Source: Plebeiibacterium marinum
GTDB taxonomy: Bacteria; Bacteroidota; Bacteroidia; Bacteroidales; Marinilabiliaceae
Assembly: GCF_026013615.1 (NCBI RefSeq)
Contig: NZ_JAPDPI010000002.1
Span: 62,001-126,000, forward strand
Direction: 5' to 3'
DNA length: 64,000 nt
The notes below the pieces were generated by a model. That model was not told the DNA's origin. It did not search any database and was given only the letters and a program-made list of their open reading frames with translations. Shown here piece after piece: positions 16,538-26,479 of the stretch (positions within the stretch are counted from its first letter, which is position 1; each line of letters starts with the position of its first letter). Made by a program: the position numbers and the translations under genes.

Positions 16538-19500
16538 ACCAGTTCTACAATCGGTTTAATTCCCATAACAATAATATCATCCACCTGCTCATGGTCACCT
16601 TTCCATTCTTCAAATTTTTGATGTATAATGGCTTTTTGATCATCAGCAGGCAACTTATGGATATTTAAAAGCAGATGCCTGAACCTCCTGTATTTAAATT
16701 TTTTGCCATCATCTCCACCAAACTGATCCACATAACCGTCGGAGAAGATATAAAAAGTATCGTTGGGTTCGATCTGTATCTCATGCTTTGAATAATGAGG
16801 TTCTTCTTCCGACAGGTAACCTATAGCAAACCGGTCACCTTTATAAACAAATATTTCATTATTTCGCACCAGGTAAAGAGGATTGTATGCGCCAGCAAAA
16901 GTTAATTTCCTTTGAGCCTTATCAATAACACACAAGGCAATATCCATACTATCGTTCACAGCCTGTTTCCGTTCTGATAGATCTTTATTATCCTTTTTAA
17001 AGGTGGCAATAACTTCCTTACTCAATTTATCAAGAATCTTTGCAGGACATGATATTTCACTTGAAGTAATAATACCTTTTAGCATATCGTAGGCAATGAT
17101 AGACATAAAAGCGCCAGGAACACCATGCCCCGTACAATCCACGGCTGCTACAAAGAGCTTGTCATCACTTTCGTGCAGCCAATAAAAATCGCCACTTACC
17201 AAATCTTTAGGCCGATAGTACACAAAGGAGTCGGGCAAAGCTGATTTAATCTTCTTTTCATCAGGCAAAATAGACTCCTGAATTCTCTTGGCATAATAAA
17301 TACTATCGGTAAGGCTTTGGTTAATCTTTGACAACATCTCTTTTTGAGCCTCTAACTTTTTCTTGTCAACCGCTTTTTCCTGTAGTGATTTATACTCATT
17401 TTTATAATGCCGGATCCGATAATTAATGATGGATTGGATCAAAAACACTAAAGCAATAAAATAAAATGCATAAGCATAGTTGGACATCCAAATTGGAGGG
17501 ATAATTTTTATCGGGATATAAATTGGATCCTGGGTCCATACAAAATCGCTGTTTGAGCCCTTGATATGAAGAACATACTCTCCTGACGGCAGATCAGAGA
17601 AATTGACCTCGTTTTCAGTTGTTATTTCACGCCAATCATCATCAAATCCTTCCAGATATACCTGAAATTTATTTTCTAATGGTTCAGTATATTCTAAAGC
17701 AGCATATTTTACTTTCAGGTTTAAACTTTTCCTGTACTTTAAAGAAATATTTTTCTCATCCCCCCTGAAACGCTGTATTAATTTCCCTTTATGATACAAC
17801 TCCATTGAAGTGATCAGCACTTTAGGTTTATGACGGTTAAACACTATGGAATCCGGATTCAAATAAGCAACGCCCCCAACACCTCCGAAATAAATATTAC
17901 CATTAGCATCAACAGCCGTTGCGTTCTTATTGTACACATATCCAGGTAATCCGTCCTTCAAATCAAAATTAAACACGGCTCCATTCTCATCTATCAAAGA
18001 CACACCCTTATTGGTGCACAACCATATTCTTGACTGCTTGTCGCAAACAATACTATTTATCATATCATTGGCCACACCTTCCAGATGGGAATAATAACCA
18101 AAACCATCCTTTGTTTTATCATAAAAGGTTACACCGGAACGAGAACCAAACCACATCCTGTTATTATTGTCCTCTGCAATAGATAATATATGATCATTGC
18201 TCAACAATGAGGTAGAATCATTAAAGTTTTTCAAATGACCAAAGCCAATATCCGCATCCTGCTTCCTGTCTATAAAATTAATCCCTCGTTTTGTACCAAT
18301 CCAAAGTACGCCTTCTGAATCCTGAAACAACGCATGTACTTCATCGTCACATATAGAGGTTTCGTCCTTACCGTCAGAAAAATAACTTTCTATTTGATAT
18401 CCATCATAACGATATAAACCAAACCTTGTAGCAAGCCATATATTGCCTTTAAGGTCTTCTTCAATGGCATTGATTTCATTTTGTTGCAACAAAGATTTAA
18501 ACTCCGCATTGTCTGCATACGAAAATTCTGAAATTACACCCCTCTCTTTATAATAGATATAAACACCATTTCCGGTTCCGATCCACAAGCGTTTTTTCGA
18601 ATCCTGGCACATGCACAACACTTTATCTTTTTGCGACCTGTACAATGAATAATTTACAGGAAAGTTATATACATCAGAAGACTCCGGATCCACTATTTTA
18701 ATCCCTTTATCGAAGGTTCCGATCCATATTTTCCCACTTTCATCAATATGGATACTTCTTACGTCACACTCCAAAAGATCCTGGAGCTCTCCTAATTTTC
18801 CTTCGAGCAATTTAAATCTCCGGGGTTTAAAATCAACTTTGATTATCCCGTCATACTTTGTACCAACCCAAAGTAATCCGGAACCATCTTCAATTATTGA
18901 AGTTACTTCTTTATTAACAAGTACATTCTCATCCGAACCCAACTCAAACACCAACTTATTCTCCACATAATCATATGTTAACAACATCAATCCCAATGAA
19001 GAACCAACAAACACTCCCCCCTGGGAATGAACAATGGCAGCATTTATCCCAACAGGCACCTTACTTCCCAAATCTATTTCACTGAAAGAATATGAACCTT
19101 GGCCTGTTTCGCGCAAAACCCCTAATCCTTTAGTTCCACCAACCATTATTGTGCCTTCCGACAATGGCAACATTGTGGTAATTTGTCCAATAGCCCTTAC
19201 CCCGGGAATATCTTTCCCTTTGGTTTCAATCCTCTCATATAATCTCTCCGTTTTATTGAACTGAGAAATCCCTTCGTTGGTACCTATCCACAAATAAGAA
19301 ATTGATTTATGAAGAAGTGAAGCGGTAGAGTATTCATTGTTATGGAATATATTACTATATAACCCATATTTGTTCACACTGTGTTCTTTTATATCGATAT
19401 TTAGTAAATAATTGTCGGTTTTCACCCACAACGTGCTATCAATATCAAACGAAAGACCTAAAATATTATCTTCAGGCAGAGTAAGAACCTTGGTACTTTT

Positions 19501-19905
19501 AGTCGAATAAGAAGAAAACCTGCCTGTTTTCCGATTCCATTTATTCAGTCCGTCCCCTATGGTACCAATCCACAGGTCACCGTTCAGGTCTTCAGCTATG
19601 CATTTTATATGATTCCCTGAAATTGAAAAATCATCGCCTATTTCGTGCCTGAATACTTCAAAAGAATAGCCATCATAACAGTTTAAGCCATCTTGGGTAC
19701 CCACCCATATATAACCTTTACTATCCTGTAATACAGCAGTAACTGAATTTCCGGAAAGTCCATCTTTTACAGATAACCAGGTAGTAGTGGTTTCATTATA
19801 AACATTGGAGGCCAGGAGCCTGGAAGTAAGTCCATCACACCATATCCCGGCCAACAATAGTGTCCAGAACAAATTTCTATACCAGGTTAAAAAAACAGCT
19901 CCCAT
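16534..19905 (-). CDS. Propeller-type sensor with Y_Y_Y domain and SpoIIE/PP2C phosphatase output
   Basis: 1123-residue membrane sensor. After a hydrophobic N-terminus come many propeller repeats with the pattern GxLWIGTxxGL and DxxGxIWVGT, filling about residues 35-700. A Y_Y_Y-like domain (LKVKYAALEYTEP, about 735-800) follows, then one membrane segment near 808-828, a short coiled coil, and a SpoIIE-type PP2C phosphatase (YAKRIQESILP, VSGDFYWLHE, VDCTGHGVPGAFMS with Asp near 920). The extracellular part resembles Bacteroidota hybrid two-component sensors, but the output is a serine phosphatase, not a histidine kinase. It probably acts on an anti-sigma or partner-switch protein not found here. 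Stop codon overlaps the convergent oxidase gene by 4 bases. Confidence 0.88.
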   Translation of the reverse strand: MGAVFLTWYRNLFWTLLLAGIWCDGLTSRLLASNVYNETTTTWLSVKDGLSGNSVTAVLQDSKGYIWVGTQDGLNCYDGYSFEVFRHEIGDDFSISGNHIKCIAEDLNGDLWIGTIGDGLNKWNRKTGRFSSYSTKSTKVLTLPEDNILGLSFDIDSTLWVKTDNYLLNIDIKEHSVNKYGLYSNIFHNNEYSTASLLHKSISYLWIGTNEGISQFNKTERLYERIETKGKDIPGVRAIGQITTMLPLSEGTIMVGGTKGLGVLRETGQGSYSFSEIDLGSKVPVGINAAIVHSQGGVFVGSSLGLMLLTYDYVENKLVFELGSDENVLVNKEVTSIIEDGSGLLWVGTKYDGIIKVDFKPRRFKLLEGKLGELQDLLECDVRSIHIDESGKIWIGTFDKGIKIVDPESSDVYNFPVNYSLYRSQKDKVLCMCQDSKKRLWIGTGNGVYIYYKERGVISEFSYADNAEFKSLLQQNEINAIEEDLKGNIWLATRFGLYRYDGYQIESYFSDGKDETSICDDEVHALFQDSEGVLWIGTKRGINFIDRKQDADIGFGHLKNFNDSTSLLSNDHILSIAEDNNNRMWFGSRSGVTFYDKTKDGFGYYSHLEGVANDMINSIVCDKQSRIWLCTNKGVSLIDENGAVFNFDLKDGLPGYVYNKNATAVDANGNIYFGGVGGVAYLNPDSIVFNRHKPKVLITSMELYHKGKLIQRFRGDEKNISLKYRKSLNLKVKYAALEYTEPLENKFQVYLEGFDDDWREITTENEVNFSDLPSGEYVLHIKGSNSDFVWTQDPIYIPIKIIPPIWMSNYAYAFYFIALVFLIQSIINYRIRHYKNEYKSLQEKAVDKKKLEAQKEMLSKINQSLTDSIYYAKRIQESILPDEKKIKSALPDSFVYYRPKDLVSGDFYWLHESDDKLFVAAVDCTGHGVPGAFMSIIAYDMLKGIITSSEISCPAKILDKLSKEVIATFKKDNKDLSERKQAVNDSMDIALCVIDKAQRKLTFAGAYNPLYLVRNNEIFVYKGDRFAIGYLSEEEPHYSKHEIQIEPNDTFYIFSDGYVDQFGGDDGKKFKYRRFRHLLLNIHKLPADDQKAIIHQKFEEWKGDHEQVDDIIVMGIKPIVELV

Positions 19906-19928
19906 ATTAGTTGCTAAAAATAATAATT

Positions 19929-19936
19929 CAAAATTA
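19929..19936 (-). promoter_or_regulatory. Promoter -7 element of the propeller-SpoIIE gene
   Basis: On the minus strand TAATTTTG (TAnnTTTG) lies 23 bases before the start codon at 19905. Confidence 0.45.
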
Positions 19937-20063
19937 CTTTTAAAGCGTTTATATTAAAAACAACTGTATTTATATGCAAAATAACACATACAGAAGCTGC
20001 TTGCGGTTTCCGTTTGGAATACTGGCAACATATAGGGTTATCTGACTTGAACAATCATACCCC

Positions 20064-21371
20064 CTACTCTTCAGCTTTATCAATAAACCATCTTAAATTT
20101 TGCGACTTAGGACGTTCGATCTGCAATCCATACAGCCTGTCCCAAATCAGTTGGGTCAACACTCCCAATGCTCTTGATACGCCGAACAAAACGGTATATA
20201 TTGGAAATTCTTTGATACCATAACTAGTTAACAACGACCCGGAAATGGCATCAACGTTAGGCCAGGGGTTTTTCACTTTACCTGTTGCCCCAAGCACATC
20301 CGGCACAACGTTATATATCTTATTAACAAGTTTTATATATGGCGCATCCGGTATGTATTTATTGGCAAATTCCAGCTGCACTGTAAACCTTGGATCCGTT
20401 TTTCGCAACACGGCATGACCATAGCCGGGTATAACCCTTCCATTGGCCAGGGTTTCTTCAGCATATTTTTTGATTTGTTCTTCGGTAGGATCTTCACAAC
20501 CTATCTCCCGCTTCATTTTGTTGAGCCAGTGCATAACATCCTGGTTTGCCATACCATGCAAAGGCCCGGCAAGACCGTTCATGCCTGCAGAAAAACTATA
20601 ATATGGGTTCGACAAGGCAGATCCGACAAGATGGGTAGCATGGGCTGAAACATTTCCTCCTTCATGGTCGGAGTGGATAAGCATATACAATCGCATCAGT
20701 CGCTTTGCTTCCTCTGAGTCATGCCCCATCATATGAGCTAAATTACCTGCCCAATCCAGCGATGGATCAGGTTCTATATGGTCTCCGTTGTAAAAAACCC
20801 TACGGTAAATATAAGCCGCTATAGCAGGGAGCCTTGAAATCAGATCCATGACACCCTCATAAGTTGGATCCCAATAATCTTTTTTATCCATCCCAACAAG
20901 GTATGCTTTACGAAATTGTGATTCCGTAGACATTGCCAAAATTGCGGTGTTAAACTGAATCATGGGGTGGGCATCTTTAGGCAAAGCTTCTATCACATCA
21001 TACACATGGGCAGGAATACCCTGCGCCCTCTGAGCCCATTGCTCACTAATATACCTTACATCTTCGGGCGTTGGTAGTTCTCCTGTTAACATCAGATAAA
21101 AAATACCTTCGGGCAAAGGCTCTCCCTCGTCATGAATTTTTGGCAATAGGTTTTTCAGCTCGGGAATTGAATACCCCCTGAAGCGGATACCTTCTTCAGG
21201 ATCAAGCTTTGAAGTACAGGTAAGCAGGCTCACCACCCCTTTCATCCCTGTCAGAACCTGCCCCATAGTAACATTTTGAATTACCTTTTCACCATGCTCC
21301 TTAACTAGTTTTTTTACTATTTGGGATTTAGGTTGGGCTATTTCAAGTAATTTGCTTTTTATATAATCCAT
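20064..21371 (-). CDS. gltA: Citrate synthase, eukaryotic (mitochondrial) type
   Basis: Condenses acetyl-CoA and oxaloacetate to citrate. The 435-residue protein follows the mitochondrial rather than the usual bacterial sequence pattern: IHSDHEGGNVSAHATHLVG, MNGLAGPLHGMANQ, PGYGHAVLRKTDPRF, KNPWPNVDA and FGVSRALGVLTQLIWDR, ending LERPKS-like. The catalytic residues of the pig enzyme (His in SDHEGG, His in GYGHAV, Asp in NVDA) are all present. Eukaryote-like citrate synthases are known in Geobacter and some Bacteroidota. Monocistronic, with its own promoter element just upstream. Confidence 0.93.
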   Translation of the reverse strand: MDYIKSKLLEIAQPKSQIVKKLVKEHGEKVIQNVTMGQVLTGMKGVVSLLTCTSKLDPEEGIRFRGYSIPELKNLLPKIHDEGEPLPEGIFYLMLTGELPTPEDVRYISEQWAQRAQGIPAHVYDVIEALPKDAHPMIQFNTAILAMSTESQFRKAYLVGMDKKDYWDPTYEGVMDLISRLPAIAAYIYRRVFYNGDHIEPDPSLDWAGNLAHMMGHDSEEAKRLMRLYMLIHSDHEGGNVSAHATHLVGSALSNPYYSFSAGMNGLAGPLHGMANQDVMHWLNKMKREIGCEDPTEEQIKKYAEETLANGRVIPGYGHAVLRKTDPRFTVQLEFANKYIPDAPYIKLVNKIYNVVPDVLGATGKVKNPWPNVDAISGSLLTSYGIKEFPIYTVLFGVSRALGVLTQLIWDRLYGLQIERPKSQNLRWFIDKAEE

Positions 21372-21376
21372 AGATA

Positions 21377-21412
21377 TTAAATTTGAAGGTCATAACAATA
21401 TAACAAATTTAA
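21377..21412 (-). promoter_or_regulatory. gltA promoter region with 9-bp inverted repeat
   Basis: TTAAATTTG (21377-21385) and CAAATTTAA (21404-21412) are exact inverted copies 18 bases apart. The upstream arm contains, on the minus strand, the TAnnTTTG word TAAATTTG (21411-21404), so a protein bound here would overlap the promoter. Confidence 0.4.
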
Positions 21413-21566
21413 AACAGGAATAAGAATGTTTTGTTCTTGCATAAAGCAAAAAAGACATCTTGCCTGATTGATATAATATAAAATAATTCAGACAAAAAAT
21501 AAGTACGAGGTTAAAGGCTTTGACATTTACAAACTGTACATTGAAGCCTTTGACAATTTGACGAAA

Positions 21567-24356
21567 CTAAAAATCATCTTTAGCATTACCTTTAAATTTA
21601 AAATTATAGGTAACGGTAAAAACAGGTTTTCCATATATCGACATTTTATACCCCTTTACTTCTTCTCCTTCGGTTCTGAAGAACACTGAATATGGATTCA
21701 TCCTGCCTAAAACATTATAAATAGCAAAAGTCCAAGAACTATGATTAAGTTTTTTCTTTATAAGATTCCCATTTAAGGTAGCTGCCAAATCAACACGCAT
21801 GTAATCATCCATCCTAACAGCATTTCTATCAGTATACAGTGGTCGGTATGAATCATTCATTTCATAATACGCCACTGGTGCAGTAAAGGGCCTGCCGGTG
21901 CTATAAAAAAAGTTGGCTGAAACATTAAGTCTTCGGGACATTTTATAATTTGTTACTACCTTAAAATCATGTGGCTTATCATAGTTTGCAGGAAAAAAAT
22001 CTCCATCATTCACACGGTCTTCAGCAAATTCACCGTCTATTTTATGTAAAACTCTTGAATAAGTGTAGTTAATCCATCCGGTTAGTTTGCCCTTATTTTT
22101 TTCAAACATAAACTCAGCGCCATAGGCCTTTCCTATACCATTTAACACATCTGTTTCTAAATGATCATTCATAATAAGCTGAGCTCCGCCTTTATAATCT
22201 ATTATATTATTTAACTGCTTGTAATACATTTCTGTTGAGAAATTATACTTTTTACCTAGTTTTTGATAAAAGCCAACGGAATACTGATCACTACGCTGCG
22301 GTTTTATATAAGTATCACTAAGTTTCCATATATCGGTAGGCGACATTGAGGCCGTATTGGAAATCATTTGAATATACTGATACATACGGCTTACTCCCAG
22401 TTTTATGGAGCTTAGACTACTCAAGGTAATATTCGATGAAAATCTGAATTCCGGTCCGGAATAGAACTGAATCAACTGACCCGAACCATAATTCAGCGTA
22501 TCAATTACATTATCTATATTTCTGGATTGGCCGCTAATATATTTATACTGTGTTTTAGGTCCCCAATCCCCATATAAAGAATAACGCAACCCGGCCGATA
22601 CAGAAACCCGGGGCAACAAGTTAAACTCATCGCCTATATAAACAGCCAACTCTACCGCCTTCTCCTTTTCAAGTTTTTTGGCTTGTATTAACGAGATTTC
22701 CCCTATCGGTTTTCTATCCCCTGGTGACAAATCGTACAAAGTACCACTCAACCCAAAATCAATTTTATGGTTTTGAACTGTACTGTAAGAAAAATCAGTC
22801 TTTACACCATATTGGTTTAATTTATATTGAACACTATGCAGTGAAGCTGAATCTTTTCTTGACTTTAGTGTATAATCATACTGGCTAACAAAAAGCGTGG
22901 AAGTTGAAAATAATTTAGGGTTAAATATTCTTTTCCATTTTAATGAAGATGCCAGGCTATTGAATTTATAAGCATCTTCTGAATAATAACTAAAATTATC
23001 ATGACTATAATATGCAGTCCAGTACAAACTATTTTTATCATCAAGATCAAATGAAAAATTCCCCTGCACATCATAAAAACCAGCTTTACTCTTCTTTAAT
23101 TTTACATCATCCAACAATCGCAAAACCCAGTTTGAATATGTAGAACGAGCACCAATAATGAAAGAACTTTTATCTTTTTTGATAGGTGAATCCACAGTCA
23201 ACCTTCCTGACACCGGGCTCAATCCCCCACTAATCTTTGTTTCCTTTCTGTTTCCATCCTTTAAAACAATATCCAATACTGACGATACCCTCCCTCCGTA
23301 TTTAGCAGGAACCCCACTTTTATACAGAGTAACATCTTTAACCAAATCGGCATTAAAACCAGAAAAGAAACCGAAGAAATGAGCTGTGTTCATAATCGGA
23401 GCTCCACTCAACAAAATAAGGTTCTGATCAACAGCCCCTCCCCTAACATTAAAACCGGCAGAAGCCTCGCCAACGGTTTGAACCCCTGGCAACAACAATG
23501 TACCTTTTATAATATCAGCTTCGCCAAAACCGCCTGGCAATTGTTTTAAGGATTTCAAAGTTATTTTTTCCATCCCCATCCTGAGGTTCTTCACCTTATC
23601 GTCAGCCTGGGCCTTTACAGTAACTTCATTTATTGAAGTTGGCTTACTCTTTAGTTCCACATCCAAAGCCCCATCTGATTGAAGAACAATATTGCGATAC
23701 GTAGTCCTCATTCCCATGGATCTATATTCCACTTTATACTGTCCCTTTGGAACAGTTATGGAGTAAAAACCATAAGTATTGGTCACATTCCCCTCCTTCA
23801 ATTCATCAATATAAACGACTGTTCCAATCAATGGCTCGCCAGTTTCCATATCCCGTACAACACCTTGCAGGGTAGCATTTTTATTGAAGGGTTTAATTGA
23901 AGGGCTCCCAATTTTAAAGGTTTGATACTCCAAATTAACCAATTTCTCTTCTTCCTGATCCCTTTCAGGTCGAACATAAGTAACTGTGTCTTTTAACGCA
24001 ATTTCCTTTTGCTGTAAAAAATCAACATATTCTTCGGCATAATTGGTTTTAATTTTATAATCAGTAGTAAACACAACACTGTTATCATCAATAAAATTAT
24101 AAACCAGCTTAGCTTTGCTGCAAATAACATCAAGTGCCTGTGTAAGATTTTTTTTATTGATATCCAACTGAAGCGTCTTACCTTCTACCCATTCAGCTTT
24201 ATAATAAAAACGCCTGCCGGTTTGTAGCTCAAGACATTTAACAACTTCATGAAACGAAACGGAATCTGCTTTTATAGATACATCACCAACACCCTGTGCT
24301 TCAACTCCCTGAATACTCAAAACAAACAAACAAGTGTACAATACTATTCTACTCAT
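21567..24356 (-). CDS. TonB-dependent outer-membrane receptor with STN and CarboxypepD_reg-like domains
   Basis: 929 residues. Order: signal peptide (about 1-20), secretin/TonB short N-terminal (STN) domain (about 25-95), CarboxypepD_reg-like domain (LQGVVRDMETGEPLIGTVVY, about 163-245), TonB plug (about 260-365, with FNVRGGAVDQNLILLSGAPI), then the beta-barrel ending in an aromatic residue (DDF). STN receptors usually signal through an anti-sigma factor, but none lies beside it. It is the second gene of an operon, 6 bases after the secreted protein at 24363-25121. The imported substrate is unknown; no SusD partner is present. Confidence 0.9.
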   Translation of the reverse strand: MSRIVLYTCLFVLSIQGVEAQGVGDVSIKADSVSFHEVVKCLELQTGRRFYYKAEWVEGKTLQLDINKKNLTQALDVICSKAKLVYNFIDDNSVVFTTDYKIKTNYAEEYVDFLQQKEIALKDTVTYVRPERDQEEEKLVNLEYQTFKIGSPSIKPFNKNATLQGVVRDMETGEPLIGTVVYIDELKEGNVTNTYGFYSITVPKGQYKVEYRSMGMRTTYRNIVLQSDGALDVELKSKPTSINEVTVKAQADDKVKNLRMGMEKITLKSLKQLPGGFGEADIIKGTLLLPGVQTVGEASAGFNVRGGAVDQNLILLSGAPIMNTAHFFGFFSGFNADLVKDVTLYKSGVPAKYGGRVSSVLDIVLKDGNRKETKISGGLSPVSGRLTVDSPIKKDKSSFIIGARSTYSNWVLRLLDDVKLKKSKAGFYDVQGNFSFDLDDKNSLYWTAYYSHDNFSYYSEDAYKFNSLASSLKWKRIFNPKLFSTSTLFVSQYDYTLKSRKDSASLHSVQYKLNQYGVKTDFSYSTVQNHKIDFGLSGTLYDLSPGDRKPIGEISLIQAKKLEKEKAVELAVYIGDEFNLLPRVSVSAGLRYSLYGDWGPKTQYKYISGQSRNIDNVIDTLNYGSGQLIQFYSGPEFRFSSNITLSSLSSIKLGVSRMYQYIQMISNTASMSPTDIWKLSDTYIKPQRSDQYSVGFYQKLGKKYNFSTEMYYKQLNNIIDYKGGAQLIMNDHLETDVLNGIGKAYGAEFMFEKNKGKLTGWINYTYSRVLHKIDGEFAEDRVNDGDFFPANYDKPHDFKVVTNYKMSRRLNVSANFFYSTGRPFTAPVAYYEMNDSYRPLYTDRNAVRMDDYMRVDLAATLNGNLIKKKLNHSSWTFAIYNVLGRMNPYSVFFRTEGEEVKGYKMSIYGKPVFTVTYNFKFKGNAKDDF

Positions 24357-24362
24357 CCTCTT

Positions 24363-25121
24363 TTATTGATAATATAGATTCTCTGCATATTGAACTAATT
24401 TCGCCATCTGAATCTGATTTAAACTAGAATAATAAGCTTTAAACGTCCTGAATTTCTTTTTCAACAACCTTTTTTGATCTGGGAAAAGCTTCAAAAATTG
24501 ACTTTTCCTATCAACTTTATAGCAAACGCCATCTTTCTGTAATATGTATCGATGAAGAAAATTAAACTCTTGCTGTGTTTGTTCACATTTAGAATACGCC
24601 TTATGCTTCAACAAAAGCTTAAACTTCCCGCTATAAGGTATTTCGTAATAGCCATCTTGGGCAAAAGTTGGCTGCTGCTTTTTAAACCTGACATGATGGA
24701 AGCGGTATTTAACATCATCAAAGGCAATATCAAAGGAATCCACAGCAACTTTCTTGATCTGAAAATATTGAATTGACAAACCGAAATCTTTGGGGGTAGC
24801 TACCAGTTCGTCTTCAAGAACATCATACATCAAAATTAAATTACCGTAATCATATCCACTTGAATATACCGCGCCTTTCCCGGGTCTGTAATTCAAATAA
24901 GGAGCCGATTTCCCAAATAAATATTTTACTTTATATTCTCTACCGTAAACATACCCCAATCGGTTATAAAATGTTTTCTTGTACAAATCCAACACAGTTG
25001 CACTATCCAAAGCATAATACCGGTTATCTATATTTTTAACATTTTCGTCTAAACTTTGCGAAAAAACAGACGCACTAAAAGACACAAACAAGAAAAAGAG
25101 CGAAAAGAACTTAACAAACAT
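24363..25121 (-). CDS. Secreted protein of unknown function, operon partner of the TonB receptor
   Basis: 252 residues with a signal peptide (FVKFFSLFFLFVSFSASVFSQ, cleaved after about residue 22). The mature part is rich in Tyr, Lys and Phe, with the blocks FGKSAPYLNYRPGKGAVYSSGYDYGN and EIPYSGKFKLLLKHKAYSKCEQTQQEFN. I do not recognise a family. The arrangement, first gene of a two-gene operon with a TonB receptor, suggests a periplasmic or outer-membrane accessory protein. It diverges from the DUF4249 lipoprotein gene, sharing a 138-base promoter region (25122-25259). Confidence 0.75.
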   Translation of the reverse strand: MFVKFFSLFFLFVSFSASVFSQSLDENVKNIDNRYYALDSATVLDLYKKTFYNRLGYVYGREYKVKYLFGKSAPYLNYRPGKGAVYSSGYDYGNLILMYDVLEDELVATPKDFGLSIQYFQIKKVAVDSFDIAFDDVKYRFHHVRFKKQQPTFAQDGYYEIPYSGKFKLLLKHKAYSKCEQTQQEFNFLHRYILQKDGVCYKVDRKSQFLKLFPDQKRLLKKKFRTFKAYYSSLNQIQMAKLVQYAENLYYQ

Positions 25122-25259
25122 GACACTGGGATAAATAATAGTGATAGCTAAAGGGTTAAAACTTTTAAATATTTAATGTGAATGTAATAAAATATTCGTC
25201 TCATAGTACATTTTATTAAAAACTGTTTATATTTTTATAGCAAATTCATACAAATCGCA

Positions 25260-26462
25260 ATGAAAAATTTCATTTTACTTGCAATTCTAGCAAGTATTTT
25301 AAACTCTTGCCTTGAGCCTCTAGACTCATCAACATATGGAAATCACAGCAAGTTGCTTGTAGTTGATGGAAGTATATCTAACCAGCCGGGACCATATACT
25401 GTTAAACTCACATATTCAAAAGAGAACATACTTGACACAGTTGAATATATTAATGACGCCTCGGTATACATTATTGATGAAACATCCAATGAAATTGGCT
25501 TTACATTAACGGATGATGGCACCTACTCTTCCCCTGTCGATTTTCAGGCTCAGATAGGTAAATCATATAAATTAAAGATAATTACACATAATCCTGATAA
25601 CAATTATGAATCCTCCTTCTGTACTATAAAAGAACCCTCTTGCATTGAAAACATCGGATTAAAAGCAGGAATGGCCATTGATGAAATTAACAACAAAGAA
25701 GAAAAGGCAGTAGTCATTAGTATAGATGCTTCTGTATGCTCCAACGACGAGACCTTTTTAAGATGGACAATAGATGAGGATTGGGTATTTGATTTGCCAA
25801 CCCCCTTATATTACAAAATGATTGGAGAAAGTGAATTTGATTACAATACAGATGTCATCAAGAGCTGTTATCAACACGACCGAATGCAGGGCATCACACT
25901 ATACTCCTTTAAAAACCAAGCTTCTAATCAAATCATCGGCAACAACATCTACGCTGTACCAATCAGTTCACGCCGCTTTTCAAGAAGATACAGAGCAACT
26001 ATTAAACAACACTCCATTTCGGAAGAAGAATTTGACTACTGGCGAAAGCTGAAAGACTCAAGTGAAGACACTGGTGATTTATTTGGAAAACAGCCTATTG
26101 GTATTGAAAGCAATATTACATGTACAACTAATAAAGATGAAAAAGTGTTGGGATATTTTCAGACTTCAGGAATTACACAACAAGAAATATATGTTACCAC
26201 AAACAAATTAAAGGATCTTGGTTTAGAAAGATATATCCGCAGAGATTGTATCCCTGACACAATAAGTCCAAGCGCCACAAGAACATTATACGAGCAATAT
26301 TTATTTCTTGAAACTCATTCGAGTATGATTTTTTATCGCCCGCTATACGATAAAATGGGTATGGGTGTAATAGGTTTATTATACACAACTCCTCGATGTT
26401 CATCCTGCGATGCCAACCAAGCCAGTGCATTTCCTCCAGAAAACTGGATAGAAAAGGACTAA
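25260..26462 (+). CDS. DUF4249-type lipoprotein
   Basis: 400 residues. The N-terminus MKNFILLAILASILNSC is a lipoprotein signal with lipid-carrying Cys17. The following LVVDGSISNQPGPYTVKLTYS, DASVYIIDE and GKSYKLKI blocks are characteristic of DUF4249, a Bacteroidota outer-membrane lipoprotein family usually encoded beside STN-type TonB receptors, as here (the receptor operon is divergent). The C-terminal part is Cys-bearing (CSSCDA near the end). It probably sits on the outer membrane and works with the receptor. It is followed after 17 bases by the MG2-like secreted protein. Confidence 0.82.
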   Translation: MKNFILLAILASILNSCLEPLDSSTYGNHSKLLVVDGSISNQPGPYTVKLTYSKENILDTVEYINDASVYIIDETSNEIGFTLTDDGTYSSPVDFQAQIGKSYKLKIITHNPDNNYESSFCTIKEPSCIENIGLKAGMAIDEINNKEEKAVVISIDASVCSNDETFLRWTIDEDWVFDLPTPLYYKMIGESEFDYNTDVIKSCYQHDRMQGITLYSFKNQASNQIIGNNIYAVPISSRRFSRRYRATIKQHSISEEEFDYWRKLKDSSEDTGDLFGKQPIGIESNITCTTNKDEKVLGYFQTSGITQQEIYVTTNKLKDLGLERYIRRDCIPDTISPSATRTLYEQYLFLETHSSMIFYRPLYDKMGMGVIGLLYTTPRCSSCDANQASAFPPENWIEKD

Positions 26463-26479
26463 CAAACTAACTATTCATT

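Noticed and set aside
24363..25121. Anti-sigma factor (FecR-like) partner of the STN receptor
   Set aside because: The protein has a signal peptide, no cytoplasmic anti-sigma domain and no FecR pattern.
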